Assembly (NCBI GenBank): GCA_023430365.1
Contig: JAEZAS010000267.1
Span: 1-8,389, forward strand
Source: Planctomycetota bacterium
GTDB lineage: Bacteria > Planctomycetota > Planctomycetia > Pirellulales > Pirellulaceae
DNA: 8,389 nt
Direction of reading: 5' to 3'
Made by a program: the position numbers and the translations under genes. The notes under the pieces were generated by a model. That model was not told the DNA's origin and did not search any database. It saw only the letters and a list, made by a program, of their open reading frames with translations. This document shows positions 1 through 5,221 of this stretch, in pieces (within the stretch, counting starts at the first letter, position 1; each line of letters begins with the position of its first letter).

Positions 1-20
1 CCGCACACTCCGTGTGCGGA
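1..20 (-). repeat. Palindromic dispersed repeat, copy A (hairpin)
   Basis: Perfect 8-bp stem CCGCACAC/GTGTGCGG (1-8 with 12-19) around a 3-nt loop. Read on the minus strand it is TCCGCACACGGAGTGTGCGG, which aligns with the hairpin at 100-120 read on the plus strand, so the two copies lie in opposite orientation about 80 bp apart. The third stem base pair is C-G here and G-C there, so pairing is kept although the sequence differs. There is no T-run after it on either strand, so a classical terminator is not supported. It may extend beyond the window edge. Confidence 0.7.
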
Positions 21-99
21 CAGCGACGCAAGAAGAGCACGCCGCTCAAGGCGAACTGAGACGGCGAACCGGCAGTGCTTGGCTCGGTTCGCGGCTCTG

Positions 100-120
100 T
101 CGGCACATGGAGTGTGCCGA
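100..120 (+). repeat. Palindromic dispersed repeat, copy B (hairpin beside the hisG stop)
   Basis: Perfect 8-bp stem TCGGCACA/TGTGCCGA (100-107 with 113-120) around loop TGGAG. It begins three bases beyond the hisG stop codon, so it lies at the 3' end of the hisG transcript and could protect the mRNA end or halt transcription, but no U-tract follows on the minus strand. Its core (CGGCACA-N-GGAG-TGTGCCG) resembles palindromes I recall as abundant between planctomycete genes. The family link is from memory; the palindrome itself is directly visible. Confidence 0.7.
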
Positions 121-123
121 CTA

Positions 124-975
124 CTAAAGGCGGCAGTTGGTGATCTGGGTTTCCAGGATCGCCGTGGCGCCGACCGCTTCGAGTTGCTCCATCACGCTGA
201 TGATGTCGCTGCGGCGAACCATGGCACGAACCGCGCACCAGTTGCGGTCTTCCAGCGAGTTCACCGTGGGGCTGTTGAAGCCAGGGGTGATCTTCTCGGC
301 CTCCCCGAGTCGCTCGCGCGGAATGTTGTACTCCAGCAGCGAGTAGGCCCGGGCGATCACCACGCCCTCGAGCCGGCGGACGATCCGGTCGGCCAGGTCG
401 CTGTGGCGGCGTTCCTTGTTCTGGATGAGCACCGTCTCGTAACGGCCGATCTGATCGAGGATCAGCAGGCGGTTGGCGGCCAGCGTGCTGCCGGTTTCCA
501 CCAGGTCGACAATCGCGTCGGCGACGCCGAGCGTGACCATGATCTCGACCGAGCCGCCGAGCTCAACCAGATAGACGTCGGCGTTGTGATCTTTCAGGTA
601 CTTCTTCGTGATGTTCGGAAAGCTGGTGGCGATGCGCTTGCCGTGAAGCTGTGAAGGATTCGTGATGCCCGAATCTTCCGGCACGCAGAGGGCCAGCTTG
701 CACTTGCCGACACCCAGCTCGAGCCGCGAAATCACGTCGGCGCCCGCCTCCGTGATCAGGTCGCTGCCGCTGATGCCCATGTCGATGGCCCCCTCGGCAC
801 AGAGGACCGGAATGTCGTCGGTGCGGAGGAAGGTGATGTCGATCGGCATCTCGCCGACGCGGGCAAACAAACTCCGCTCCTGCCGCCGGAACGTCAGCCC
901 CGCCTGCTTAAGAATCTCTGCGGCCAGCTCACTGAGCCGGCCCTTGCTGGGAACACCGATGCGGAGGTTGGACAT
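124..975 (-). CDS. hisG: ATP phosphoribosyltransferase, long form (HisG)
   Basis: Catalyses the first and committed step of histidine synthesis in the cytoplasm: ATP plus PRPP gives phosphoribosyl-ATP and pyrophosphate. The 283-residue protein starts MSNLRIGVPSKGRL, the usual HisG opening. The PRPP-binding loop is seen as DLVETGSTLAAN at residues 157-168. The C-terminal regulatory domain of the long form (about residues 210-283) is present, with SPTVNSL at 235-241 and the terminal motif ITNCRL. This points to the histidine-feedback-regulated type that works without HisZ. I chose the ATG at 975. An in-frame ATG at 1032 would add 19 residues, but those are a translation of the AATGACCAATG repeat and do not belong to the family. 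No strong ribosome-binding site is visible before 975. It lies downstream of hisE on the same strand, separated by the four-helix-bundle unit, which may have displaced the original leader. Confidence 0.96.
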   Translation of the reverse strand: MSNLRIGVPSKGRLSELAAEILKQAGLTFRRQERSLFARVGEMPIDITFLRTDDIPVLCAEGAIDMGISGSDLITEAGADVISRLELGVGKCKLALCVPEDSGITNPSQLHGKRIATSFPNITKKYLKDHNADVYLVELGGSVEIMVTLGVADAIVDLVETGSTLAANRLLILDQIGRYETVLIQNKERRHSDLADRIVRRLEGVVIARAYSLLEYNIPRERLGEAEKITPGFNSPTVNSLEDRNWCAVRAMVRRSDIISVMEQLEAVGATAILETQITNCRL

Positions 976-1007
976 CTTTACAACTAACTGCGTTCTGGGC
1001 TGGGGAG

Positions 1008-1040
1008 AAAATGACCAATGACCAAGCCCCAATGACCAAA
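1008..1040 (+). repeat. Left inverted repeat of the four-helix-bundle unit
   Basis: 33 bp made of repeated ATGACCAA words (AATGACCAATGACCAAG then CCCCAATGACCAAA). It matches the reverse complement of 1421-1453 at 31 of 33 positions; the two mismatches are adjacent (GC here, AT in the partner). The same GC variant marks the left end of the gene-less copy at 2125-2155, so left and right ends are distinguishable. It lies 32 nt upstream of the hisG start and so forms part of its leader. Confidence 0.9.
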
Positions 1041-1050
1041 GGAGAGAGGG

Positions 1051-1419
1051 TCAGTCACGTTCGTTTGTTTTGCGATGAATGGAACTTAGGATGAGCAGGA
1101 GCTCTTGGGCTTCTTTCCAGAGTTCGGCCGATTTGTCACGGTGAGCGGGCTCGGCGGCGACAAGCATGCGGAGCCAATGCTGAGTTTCTTTCGCTTCTCG
1201 TTTGCAGACACTAATACGATACTTGAATTCTTTGCGGGAACCAGCTTCGTCGGCTTCGACGTAGTTGGCGCCAATGCTGGTTGCGGCTCGAACTAACTGG
1301 CGAATGATCGGGGCAGAAACTGGATCAGCGCGAAGCTCGCGGCAAGACCGGATCACCGACTCACCGAACTGAGCCGTTCGCTCACACAAATCAAAACGAC
1401 GCGAGTGAGCCTCATCCAT
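1051..1419 (-). CDS. Four-helix-bundle protein, S23/23S-rRNA intervening-sequence family
   Basis: 122 residues with the hallmarks of this family: N-terminal FDLCERTAQFGESVI (residues 9-23), then RQLVRAATSIGANYVEA (39-55), where the SIGANYVEA block is the most conserved part, then a KEF-K-IS-CKREAKET helix (63-79) and HWLRML (81-86). The family forms four-helix bundles that assemble into ring-shaped oligomers. It was first seen as the ORF in 23S rRNA intervening sequences and is related to the Avd accessory protein of diversity-generating retroelements; no molecular role is established for the stand-alone form. The start (ATG at 1419) lies 1 nt inside the right inverted repeat. An in-frame TGA from the repeat sits three codons upstream, so no longer start is possible. 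No ribosome-binding site is visible, so translation may rely on coupling from hisE, whose stop is 54 nt upstream. GC content is lower than in its neighbours, which suggests acquisition. Confidence 0.9.
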   Translation of the reverse strand: MDEAHSRRFDLCERTAQFGESVIRSCRELRADPVSAPIIRQLVRAATSIGANYVEADEAGSRKEFKYRISVCKREAKETQHWLRMLVAAEPAHRDKSAELWKEAQELLLILSSIHRKTNERD

Positions 1420-1420
1420 C

Positions 1421-1453
1421 TTTGGTCATTGGGATTTGGTCATTGGTCATTTT
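1421..1453 (-). repeat. Right inverted repeat of the four-helix-bundle unit
   Basis: 33 bp, TTTGGTCATTGGGATTTGG followed by TCATTGGTCATTTT; inverted partner of 1008-1040 with two adjacent mismatches. Its inner edge is 1 nt from the four-helix-bundle start codon, so it forms that gene's immediate leader. Confidence 0.9.
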
Positions 1454-1460
1454 CCGTCAG

Positions 1461-1479
1461 CATTGGTCATTCGTCATTT
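1461..1479 (-). repeat. Extra partial repeat copy covering the hisE stop codon
   Basis: CATTGGTCATTCGTCATTT repeats the TTGGTCATT word with one C variant. On the minus strand it reads AAATGACGAATGACCAATG, and the TGA of hisE (1474-1476) is the TGA inside this repeat. The repeat therefore overlaps the hisE reading frame and supplies its stop. Confidence 0.75.
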
Positions 1480-1833
1480 CTGTCGGCTGGCCTTTTCTTC
1501 GAGGCCCGACAGGCCGAACCGCCGGCCTAGTTCGCCTTCGAGTTCGGCGAGCGTGATTCCGTGGTGGCCGAGCATCACGAACAGGTGGTAGGTGAGGTCG
1601 GCGGCCTCGTAGAGGAGATGAGCCCGGCCGGCGTCGCCAGGTTCGTGGGCGGCTTCGACGACTTCGCGGGCTTCTTCCGTGATCTTGCCGCCGATCTTCG
1701 TCGATCCCCCCTGAAACAGCGAGGTGGTGTACGACTTGGGGGGCATCGTCCGCTTGCGGTCTTCGATCACCGCCATGAGCTGGGCGAAAACCGAGGCCGC
1801 AGCCGGCCCAGCGATTTTTTCAGCGTCGCTCAT
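1474..1833 (-). CDS. hisE: Phosphoribosyl-ATP pyrophosphatase (HisE)
   Basis: Second step of histidine synthesis: hydrolyses phosphoribosyl-ATP to phosphoribosyl-AMP and pyrophosphate. The 119-residue protein has the all-alpha MazG-like fold markers: VIEDRK at 22-27, SYTTSLFQGG at 34-43, metal-binding EExxE at E53/E54/E57 (KITEEAREVVEA), and ExxD at E76-D79 (YEAADLTYH). It is slightly longer than a minimal HisE because of about 12 extra N-terminal residues. A good ribosome-binding site, AGGAAA (complement of 1840-1845), lies 6 nt before the ATG and fixes the start. It stands alone and is not fused to HisI. It is followed on the same strand by the four-helix-bundle gene and hisG. Its last codons run straight into the AATGACC repeat, which provides the TGA, so the native C-terminus may have been trimmed or changed. 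Confidence 0.95.
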   Translation of the reverse strand: MSDAEKIAGPAAASVFAQLMAVIEDRKRTMPPKSYTTSLFQGGSTKIGGKITEEAREVVEAAHEPGDAGRAHLLYEAADLTYHLFVMLGHHGITLAELEGELGRRFGLSGLEEKASRQK

Positions 1834-1866
1834 TGCGGGTTTCCTGAATGTGGGAGTGGAGACGAC

Positions 1867-1890
1867 CGTAGGGTAGGCTTCCAGCCTGCC
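1867..1890 (+). repeat. REP-like palindromic repeat, first copy of an inverted pair
   Basis: 24 bp, CGTAGGGTAGGCTTCC then AGCCTGCC; the exact reverse complement of 1995-2018. It also holds its own small hairpin, AGGCT-TCC-AGCCT. It lies 33 bp upstream of the hisE start, inside the divergent hisE/miaA spacer. I recognise this wording as a frequent intergenic sequence in planctomycetes, from memory only. Confidence 0.85.
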
Positions 1891-1994
1891 GTACAGAGCT
1901 CCTCGAAGTGACTAGACGCCAACGACCATCGAGCCACAATAGCCAAGCCCATAGGGTGCTTGGGATTGAGGCAAGGGGCATTTTTCCTTTTCCG

Positions 1995-2018
1995 GGCAGG
2001 CTGGAAGCCTACCCTACG
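1995..2018 (-). repeat. REP-like palindromic repeat, second copy of an inverted pair
   Basis: Exact 24-bp reverse complement of 1867-1890 (GGCAGGCTGGAAGCC then TACCCTACG). The 104 bp between the copies hold no gene; a weak stem CCAAGC/GCTTGG around 1943-1969 and a T-rich patch near 1981-1990 are all I see there. As RNA on either strand the pair could form a 24-bp stem. Confidence 0.85.
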
Positions 2019-2032
2019 AGAATGTCCGGCTC

Positions 2033-2107
2033 GCGGTTGCGGCGGGGCATCGTTTGCGGAAAGGGGAATAGATTATGGTAGATACGAGGCCTGCCAGCCG
2101 CAACCGC
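2033..2107. repeat. 11-bp inverted repeat with 53-nt loop upstream of miaA
   Basis: GCGGTTGCGGC at 2033-2043 is the exact reverse complement of GCCGCAACCGC at 2097-2107. The loop is A/T-richer (GGGGAATAGATTATGG around 2063-2078) and would place any miaA promoter here inside the loop. Function unknown; it could be a cruciform, an operator or chance in GC-rich DNA. Confidence 0.5.
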
Positions 2108-2124
2108 CGCGGTGGGCCCGATCC

Positions 2125-2211
2125 AAATGACCAATGACCAAGCCCCAATGTCCAAAGGTCGGCTGCGTTTTCCGGCTTCATTGGTCATTGGGATTTGGAC
2201 ATTGGTCATTT
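2125..2211 (+). repeat. Gene-less hairpin copy of the four-helix-bundle unit ends
   Basis: Left arm 2125-2155 (AAATGACCAATGACCAAG then CCCCAATGTCCAA) pairs with right arm 2181-2211 (TTGGTCATTGGGATTTGG then ACATTGGTCATTT) at 27 of 31 positions, with a loop of 25 nt. The left arm carries the GC variant and the right arm the AT variant, exactly as in the ends at 1008-1040 and 1421-1453. It is therefore the same repeat family with no gene inside. The right arm ends 19 nt before the miaA start codon. Confidence 0.85.
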
Positions 2212-2230
2212 TCTCTCCCGCTGAACCACT

Positions 2231-3217
2231 ATGTCGAGCTATTTCCCCCAGCCTGCTTCCGATGTTCCGCCGGCCCCTGCGGCGGCTGATTGCTGGTATC
2301 TGACCGGGCCGACGGCGGCTGGAAAGACGGCTGTCGGTATTGAGTTGGCGAAGCGGATTGGGGCCGAGATCGTGGTCCTCGATTCGATGACCGTTTATGC
2401 CGGGATGGATATCGGCACCGCCAAGCCGACCGCCGAGCAGCGGGCCGCCGTGCCGCACCATTTGCTCGATGTGGCCGCCCCCAGCGAGGACTATTCGCTC
2501 AGCCAATACATCGACGCCGCTCACGAGGCGATTGCGGATATCCGCGGACGGGGACGCGAAGTGCTGTTCGTTGGCGGCACCGCGCTCTACCTGAAATCGC
2601 TCCTGCGGGGCGTGTATCAAGGCCCGCCGGCCGACTGGGAGTTTCGCCGGGAGATCGAACGCGAGGTGGAGCAGGTGGGGAGCGCGGCGCTGCACCAGCG
2701 GCTGGCGCTCGTGGACCCGCTGGCGGCCGCCAAGCTGCATCCCAACGACAAGCGGCGGATCATCCGCGCGCTGGAAGTCCACCGCCAGACCGGCCAGCCC
2801 CTCAGCCACCGGCAAACCCAATTCGACGAGGGCCGGCCGGCCGAGCAATGCAAAGTTTTCGTCCTCCAATGGCCGCGCGACGAACTGCACCGACGAATTG
2901 AGCTGCGGGTCGATCAGATGTTCGCGGCTGGCCTGGTCGACGAGGTCCGCGGCCTGCTCGACCGATATGGTTCACTCAGCCGGACGGCATCGCAGGCGGT
3001 CGGCTATCGCGAAGTGCTCGAACACCTGGCGGGTGGTGCGTCGCTGGAAAAGACGATCGAAAAGGTAAAGGCGCGCACCCGCCAATTCGCCCGCCGCCAG
3101 GAAACGTGGTTCCGGGGCCTGAGCGAATGCACGTTCGTGCCGGTGGAGGAAGAGGAGCCTGCCGTCGCAGTCGCTTCCGGCATTCAGGACCTCGTCGCCC
3201 AGCGAACTCAAGGTTAG
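2231..3217 (+). CDS. miaA: tRNA dimethylallyltransferase (MiaA)
   Basis: Transfers the dimethylallyl group to N6 of A37 in tRNAs reading UNN codons, stabilising codon-anticodon pairing. The 328-residue protein shows the P-loop GPTAAGKT at 26-33, DSMTVYAGMDIGTAKP at 51-66, PHHLLD at 75-80, GGTALYLKSLLRG at 115-127, NDKRRIIRALEVHR near 175-188, AVGYREVLEHL, and the C-terminal TRQFARRQETWFR. These cover the whole family, so it is full length. Position 54 is Thr where most family members have Gln (DSxQxY); this may be a lineage variant. The first 20 residues are a Pro/Ala-rich extension ahead of the first strand. No convincing ribosome-binding site precedes the ATG, so a start nearer residue 20 cannot be excluded, although no ATG, GTG or TTG with a better site was seen. 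Its TAG interlocks with the TAA of the convergent membrane-protein gene. Confidence 0.96.
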   Translation: MSSYFPQPASDVPPAPAAADCWYLTGPTAAGKTAVGIELAKRIGAEIVVLDSMTVYAGMDIGTAKPTAEQRAAVPHHLLDVAAPSEDYSLSQYIDAAHEAIADIRGRGREVLFVGGTALYLKSLLRGVYQGPPADWEFRREIEREVEQVGSAALHQRLALVDPLAAAKLHPNDKRRIIRALEVHRQTGQPLSHRQTQFDEGRPAEQCKVFVLQWPRDELHRRIELRVDQMFAAGLVDEVRGLLDRYGSLSRTASQAVGYREVLEHLAGGASLEKTIEKVKARTRQFARRQETWFRGLSECTFVPVEEEEPAVAVASGIQDLVAQRTQG

Positions 3218-4143
3218 CGCGGGGCTTCCAGCGGACCTCCGCCGAGGCGCACCGAGTGTCCGAAATCGTCTTGCCAGATCACCGAGTAACTGCGCGCTTT
3301 CTCACGACGTAGGTAGATGAACTCACCACTCTGGCGCTTGAAACGAACTCGATCCGGTTCCCAGGTGACTTTCACGGGAGCGCCGAAATCGGGGTGCGCC
3401 TCTGCTTCGGCGCGGAGGCTGGCTGACCAGGGAGCCTGATGAATGGCTTCCCCAAGTTTCCGGCAGGTTTGAGCGATCCGGTCGTGTCCCAGCCAATGAA
3501 TCTGATGCATTTCCCCGCGCGACGCCGCGCAGAACATCACCGTCACCGATACGATCGCCGAGGCGGCCAGCGCCCTGGTAAACGCGGGTAGCCAGAACGG
3601 CTCGCACATCCAGAAATTGCCGAGATTACTCGCAAATGCGATTGCAGCGACTCCTGTCAGGATAAAGGCCGCCAGCGTTGCGCCCTCAATCGCGATAACG
3701 AGCAAGGGATCCAAGGAGGTCGTACGAGAATAGCCCAGCCAATAGCCGACCCCCGCCTGCAGCAGCACGATCACGCTGAGGGCGATGAGAAGGCGTCGAT
3801 CGAATCGGCTCAGTTGATCGCGCCACGCGGGACGGTGGACCAAGTAGGTCGCTGAAAACGTGAAGCTGGCGTAGAGAGAACTGAAACCCCCGAGAAAGCC
3901 ATCGAGAAACACAGCCAGCGTTACGCTGACGATGGCCGTGATAACCAGGATATCGCGGATACTGAGTTGCAACCGACGCCTGCGCCGCCGATCGATGGGC
4001 GACGGAACGCCCAAGCGAATCCTCGCCGACACCGCAGTTGTATGCAACGGTTCCCCCGGAGCATCGTTCGGATTCTGCACGGGCCAGTCTCGCGAGGTTC
4101 GGAGGTAGAGCGAGGCCAGGTCAGTCCTCACCGAAAAGTTCAT
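3214..4143 (-). CDS. Polytopic membrane protein of unknown function (downstream paralogue)
   Basis: 309 residues, function not recognised. An N-terminal region of about 50 residues leads to a basic run (DRRRRRRLQLSIRDIL, 51-66) and the first membrane segment (62-80). Further hydrophobic stretches lie at about 86-101, 117-136, 146-172 and 188-206, followed by a soluble C-terminal domain (210-309). The block HWLGHDRIAQTCRKL (216-230) aligns with RWVGEEQVAHDCHQL of the upstream gene, and LSRFDRRLL (111-119) with LTRLDHLL there. The two are probably diverged tandem duplicates. Start: the frame is open upstream to 4449, but that part overlaps the neighbour's coding sequence. The ATG at 4143 has GGAGA just before it and overlaps the neighbour's end by 23 bp, so translation is probably coupled. 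The GTG at 4131 is an alternative. The TAA (3214-3216) overlaps the miaA TAG. Confidence 0.72.
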   Translation of the reverse strand: MNFSVRTDLASLYLRTSRDWPVQNPNDAPGEPLHTTAVSARIRLGVPSPIDRRRRRRLQLSIRDILVITAIVSVTLAVFLDGFLGGFSSLYASFTFSATYLVHRPAWRDQLSRFDRRLLIALSVIVLLQAGVGYWLGYSRTTSLDPLLVIAIEGATLAAFILTGVAAIAFASNLGNFWMCEPFWLPAFTRALAASAIVSVTVMFCAASRGEMHQIHWLGHDRIAQTCRKLGEAIHQAPWSASLRAEAEAHPDFGAPVKVTWEPDRVRFKRQSGEFIYLRREKARSYSVIWQDDFGHSVRLGGGPLEAPR

Positions 4144-5035
4144 TCTCCGACGGCTGTCTCGATTCGAATGCGGTAGACCCTCGGGCAACCGGCCAGGAGA
4201 TGTGCTGACTCTGGTCAAAACACCACAGGGTATAGGCCTCACCCGATTCGTCGAGTTGGTAGCGGTAGCCGATTTCCGACTGCGGGGCCCACCGCGAATT
4301 GCTGTTGCGGCTGAGCGTGACTCTGCCAGCCGATACCGACGCCCGATCCACACCGAGCCGCTGCAGCGATGTCGAGAACTCTTCGCGGCGAAATGGAATG
4401 GAAGTTGGCGGCGGCAATTTCGCGAACTGTGCCAGCGCGTATATGTCATAGTACTTGGACCGAATCATCAGTTGATGGCAGTCGTGCGCAACCTGCTCCT
4501 CTCCGACCCAACGGAGTCGCGCGGAGATCCCTTGTTGGCGGGTTACTTGAAACGTCATGGGAATCGCGCAAGCGACGGCGACCGCCAGGCGAGTCCAGCC
4601 TTGATAGGCGTTCACGCGCGAGTCCCAGCGAATCTGCAGCAACCAAGCCATTCCGAGAATTGCTGCGGCGGCAAGGCAAAGCATTCCTAGTGGCCAGAGC
4701 GATGCCGGCGCCACCGCCCATCCCGGTTGGGAAAATCCTGATAAGAAACCGGTCGGCAACTGAGGCCAGACATACAGCCAACTCGCCCCATAGAGGAGAT
4801 GGTCAAGTCGAGTGAGTGGCTCCCACCAGCCGCAAAAGAGGAACAGATAACCAAGCGTTACCAGTCCGCCCACCTGAATCGCTGCGACATAGCCGCCCGC
4901 GCGTCCGAGCATGGCCCAGACCACGGCGTTGAGAGTAAGGACCAGCAACAAGTCCTTCAGCGAGAACTGCACTCGACGCAATGGGGGAAGGTATTCGTGA
5001 GGCACGGTCGGGGCGTCGGTCGGGCGCTGCACCAT
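4121..5035 (-). CDS. Polytopic membrane protein of unknown function (upstream paralogue)
   Basis: 304 residues, function not recognised. A short cytoplasmic-type start (MVQRPTDAP) leads to LPPLRRVQFSLKDLLLVLTL (16-35) and the first membrane segment (27-43). Others lie at about 48-68, 78-90, 107-134 and 147-163; a soluble domain covers 170-304. Within it RWVGEEQVAHDCHQL (175-189) is shared with the downstream gene, and both proteins end in an aromatic-rich, possibly beta-stranded region (GYRYQLDE, YTLWCFD). The ribosome-binding site AAGGAAG (complement of 5042-5048) lies 6 nt before the ATG at 5035 and settles the start. It is the first gene of a two-gene minus-strand unit that ends against miaA. 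A TACAAT sequence (complement of 5130-5135) could be its -10, but no -35 is clear. Confidence 0.75.
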   Translation of the reverse strand: MVQRPTDAPTVPHEYLPPLRRVQFSLKDLLLVLTLNAVVWAMLGRAGGYVAAIQVGGLVTLGYLFLFCGWWEPLTRLDHLLYGASWLYVWPQLPTGFLSGFSQPGWAVAPASLWPLGMLCLAAAAILGMAWLLQIRWDSRVNAYQGWTRLAVAVACAIPMTFQVTRQQGISARLRWVGEEQVAHDCHQLMIRSKYYDIYALAQFAKLPPPTSIPFRREEFSTSLQRLGVDRASVSAGRVTLSRNSNSRWAPQSEIGYRYQLDESGEAYTLWCFDQSQHISWPVARGSTAFESRQPSENELFGED

Positions 5036-5099
5036 CTTTGGCTTCCTTCGGCCGGACGTTTCTCGATTTACGTGCTACTGGTCACCCTCTGAATCCCAG

Positions 5100-5132
5100 C
5101 CCTGCGGAGCAATTCACCCCTGCGGAGCAATT
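5100..5132. repeat. Tandem 15-bp direct repeat
   Basis: CCCTGCGGAGCAATT occurs at 5100-5114 and again at 5118-5132, period 18, with spacer CAC. It lies 65-97 bp upstream of the minus-strand membrane-protein gene and touches a possible TACAAT -10 on that strand, so it could be a pair of regulator sites on one face of the helix or a slippage duplication. Confidence 0.8.
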
Positions 5133-5212
5133 GTAGTGGGGCAGAATGGCTGATCTCCATGCAATCTGAGCAGGGCTCGCGTTTTCGACGGAGGGGCTGG
5201 TCAGCGGTGGTT

Positions 5213-5221
5213 TGGTATAAT
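5213..5221 (+). promoter_or_regulatory. Extended -10 promoter element (TGGTATAAT)
   Basis: TTTGGTATAATTGAG contains a perfect TATAAT (5216-5221) preceded by TG at the extended -10 position. No matching TTGACA stands 16-18 bp upstream (5193-5198 is GGGGCT), which is acceptable for extended -10 promoters. Transcription would start near 5228 and run towards aspS, whose start is more than 600 nt away. Confidence 0.5.

Larger units (their letters stand above)
1008..1453 (-). mobile_element. Putative repeat-bounded four-helix-bundle unit (non-autonomous, IVS-like)
   Basis: About 446 bp: a 33-bp end, one small gene filling almost the whole interior, and an inverted 33-bp end. The gene starts 1 nt inside one end and stops 10 nt inside the other. 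No transposase or reverse transcriptase is present. Base composition differs from the flanks: by hand count 47% GC at 1201-1260 and 53% at 1081-1140, against 65% at 781-840 in hisG. A related hairpin with the same end sequences but no gene lies at 2125-2211. As RNA the ends could form a stem of about 31 pairs enclosing the gene. This is the topology of the intervening sequences found in some bacterial 23S rRNA genes, which also carry an S23-type gene. That this unit moves, or is cut out of RNA, is inference; no target duplication was found. Confidence 0.5.

Noticed and set aside
976..1032. N-terminal extension of HisG from the ATG at 1032
   Set aside because: The 19 extra residues are the translated repeat; HisG homology starts at the ATG at 975.
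1008..1453. A diversity-generating retroelement, suggested by the Avd-related four-helix-bundle gene
   Set aside because: No reverse transcriptase, template repeat or variable repeat is present in the window.
1867..1911. Short plus-strand peptide containing RVGFQPAVQ
   Set aside because: It is a translation of the REP-like repeat and its palindrome, not a gene.
1008..2211. CRISPR array made of the ATGACCAA words
   Set aside because: The copies are inverted pairs with irregular spacing and no unique equal-length spacers; no cas gene is nearby.
2009..2890. 293-codon minus-strand frame opposite miaA
   Set aside because: Shadow of miaA that also translates the AATGACC repeat; no family resemblance.
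4144..4449. Longer start for the downstream membrane protein
   Set aside because: The extra 102 residues are Arg/Ser-rich and lie antiphase within the upstream gene's soluble domain, which shows real paralogue conservation.
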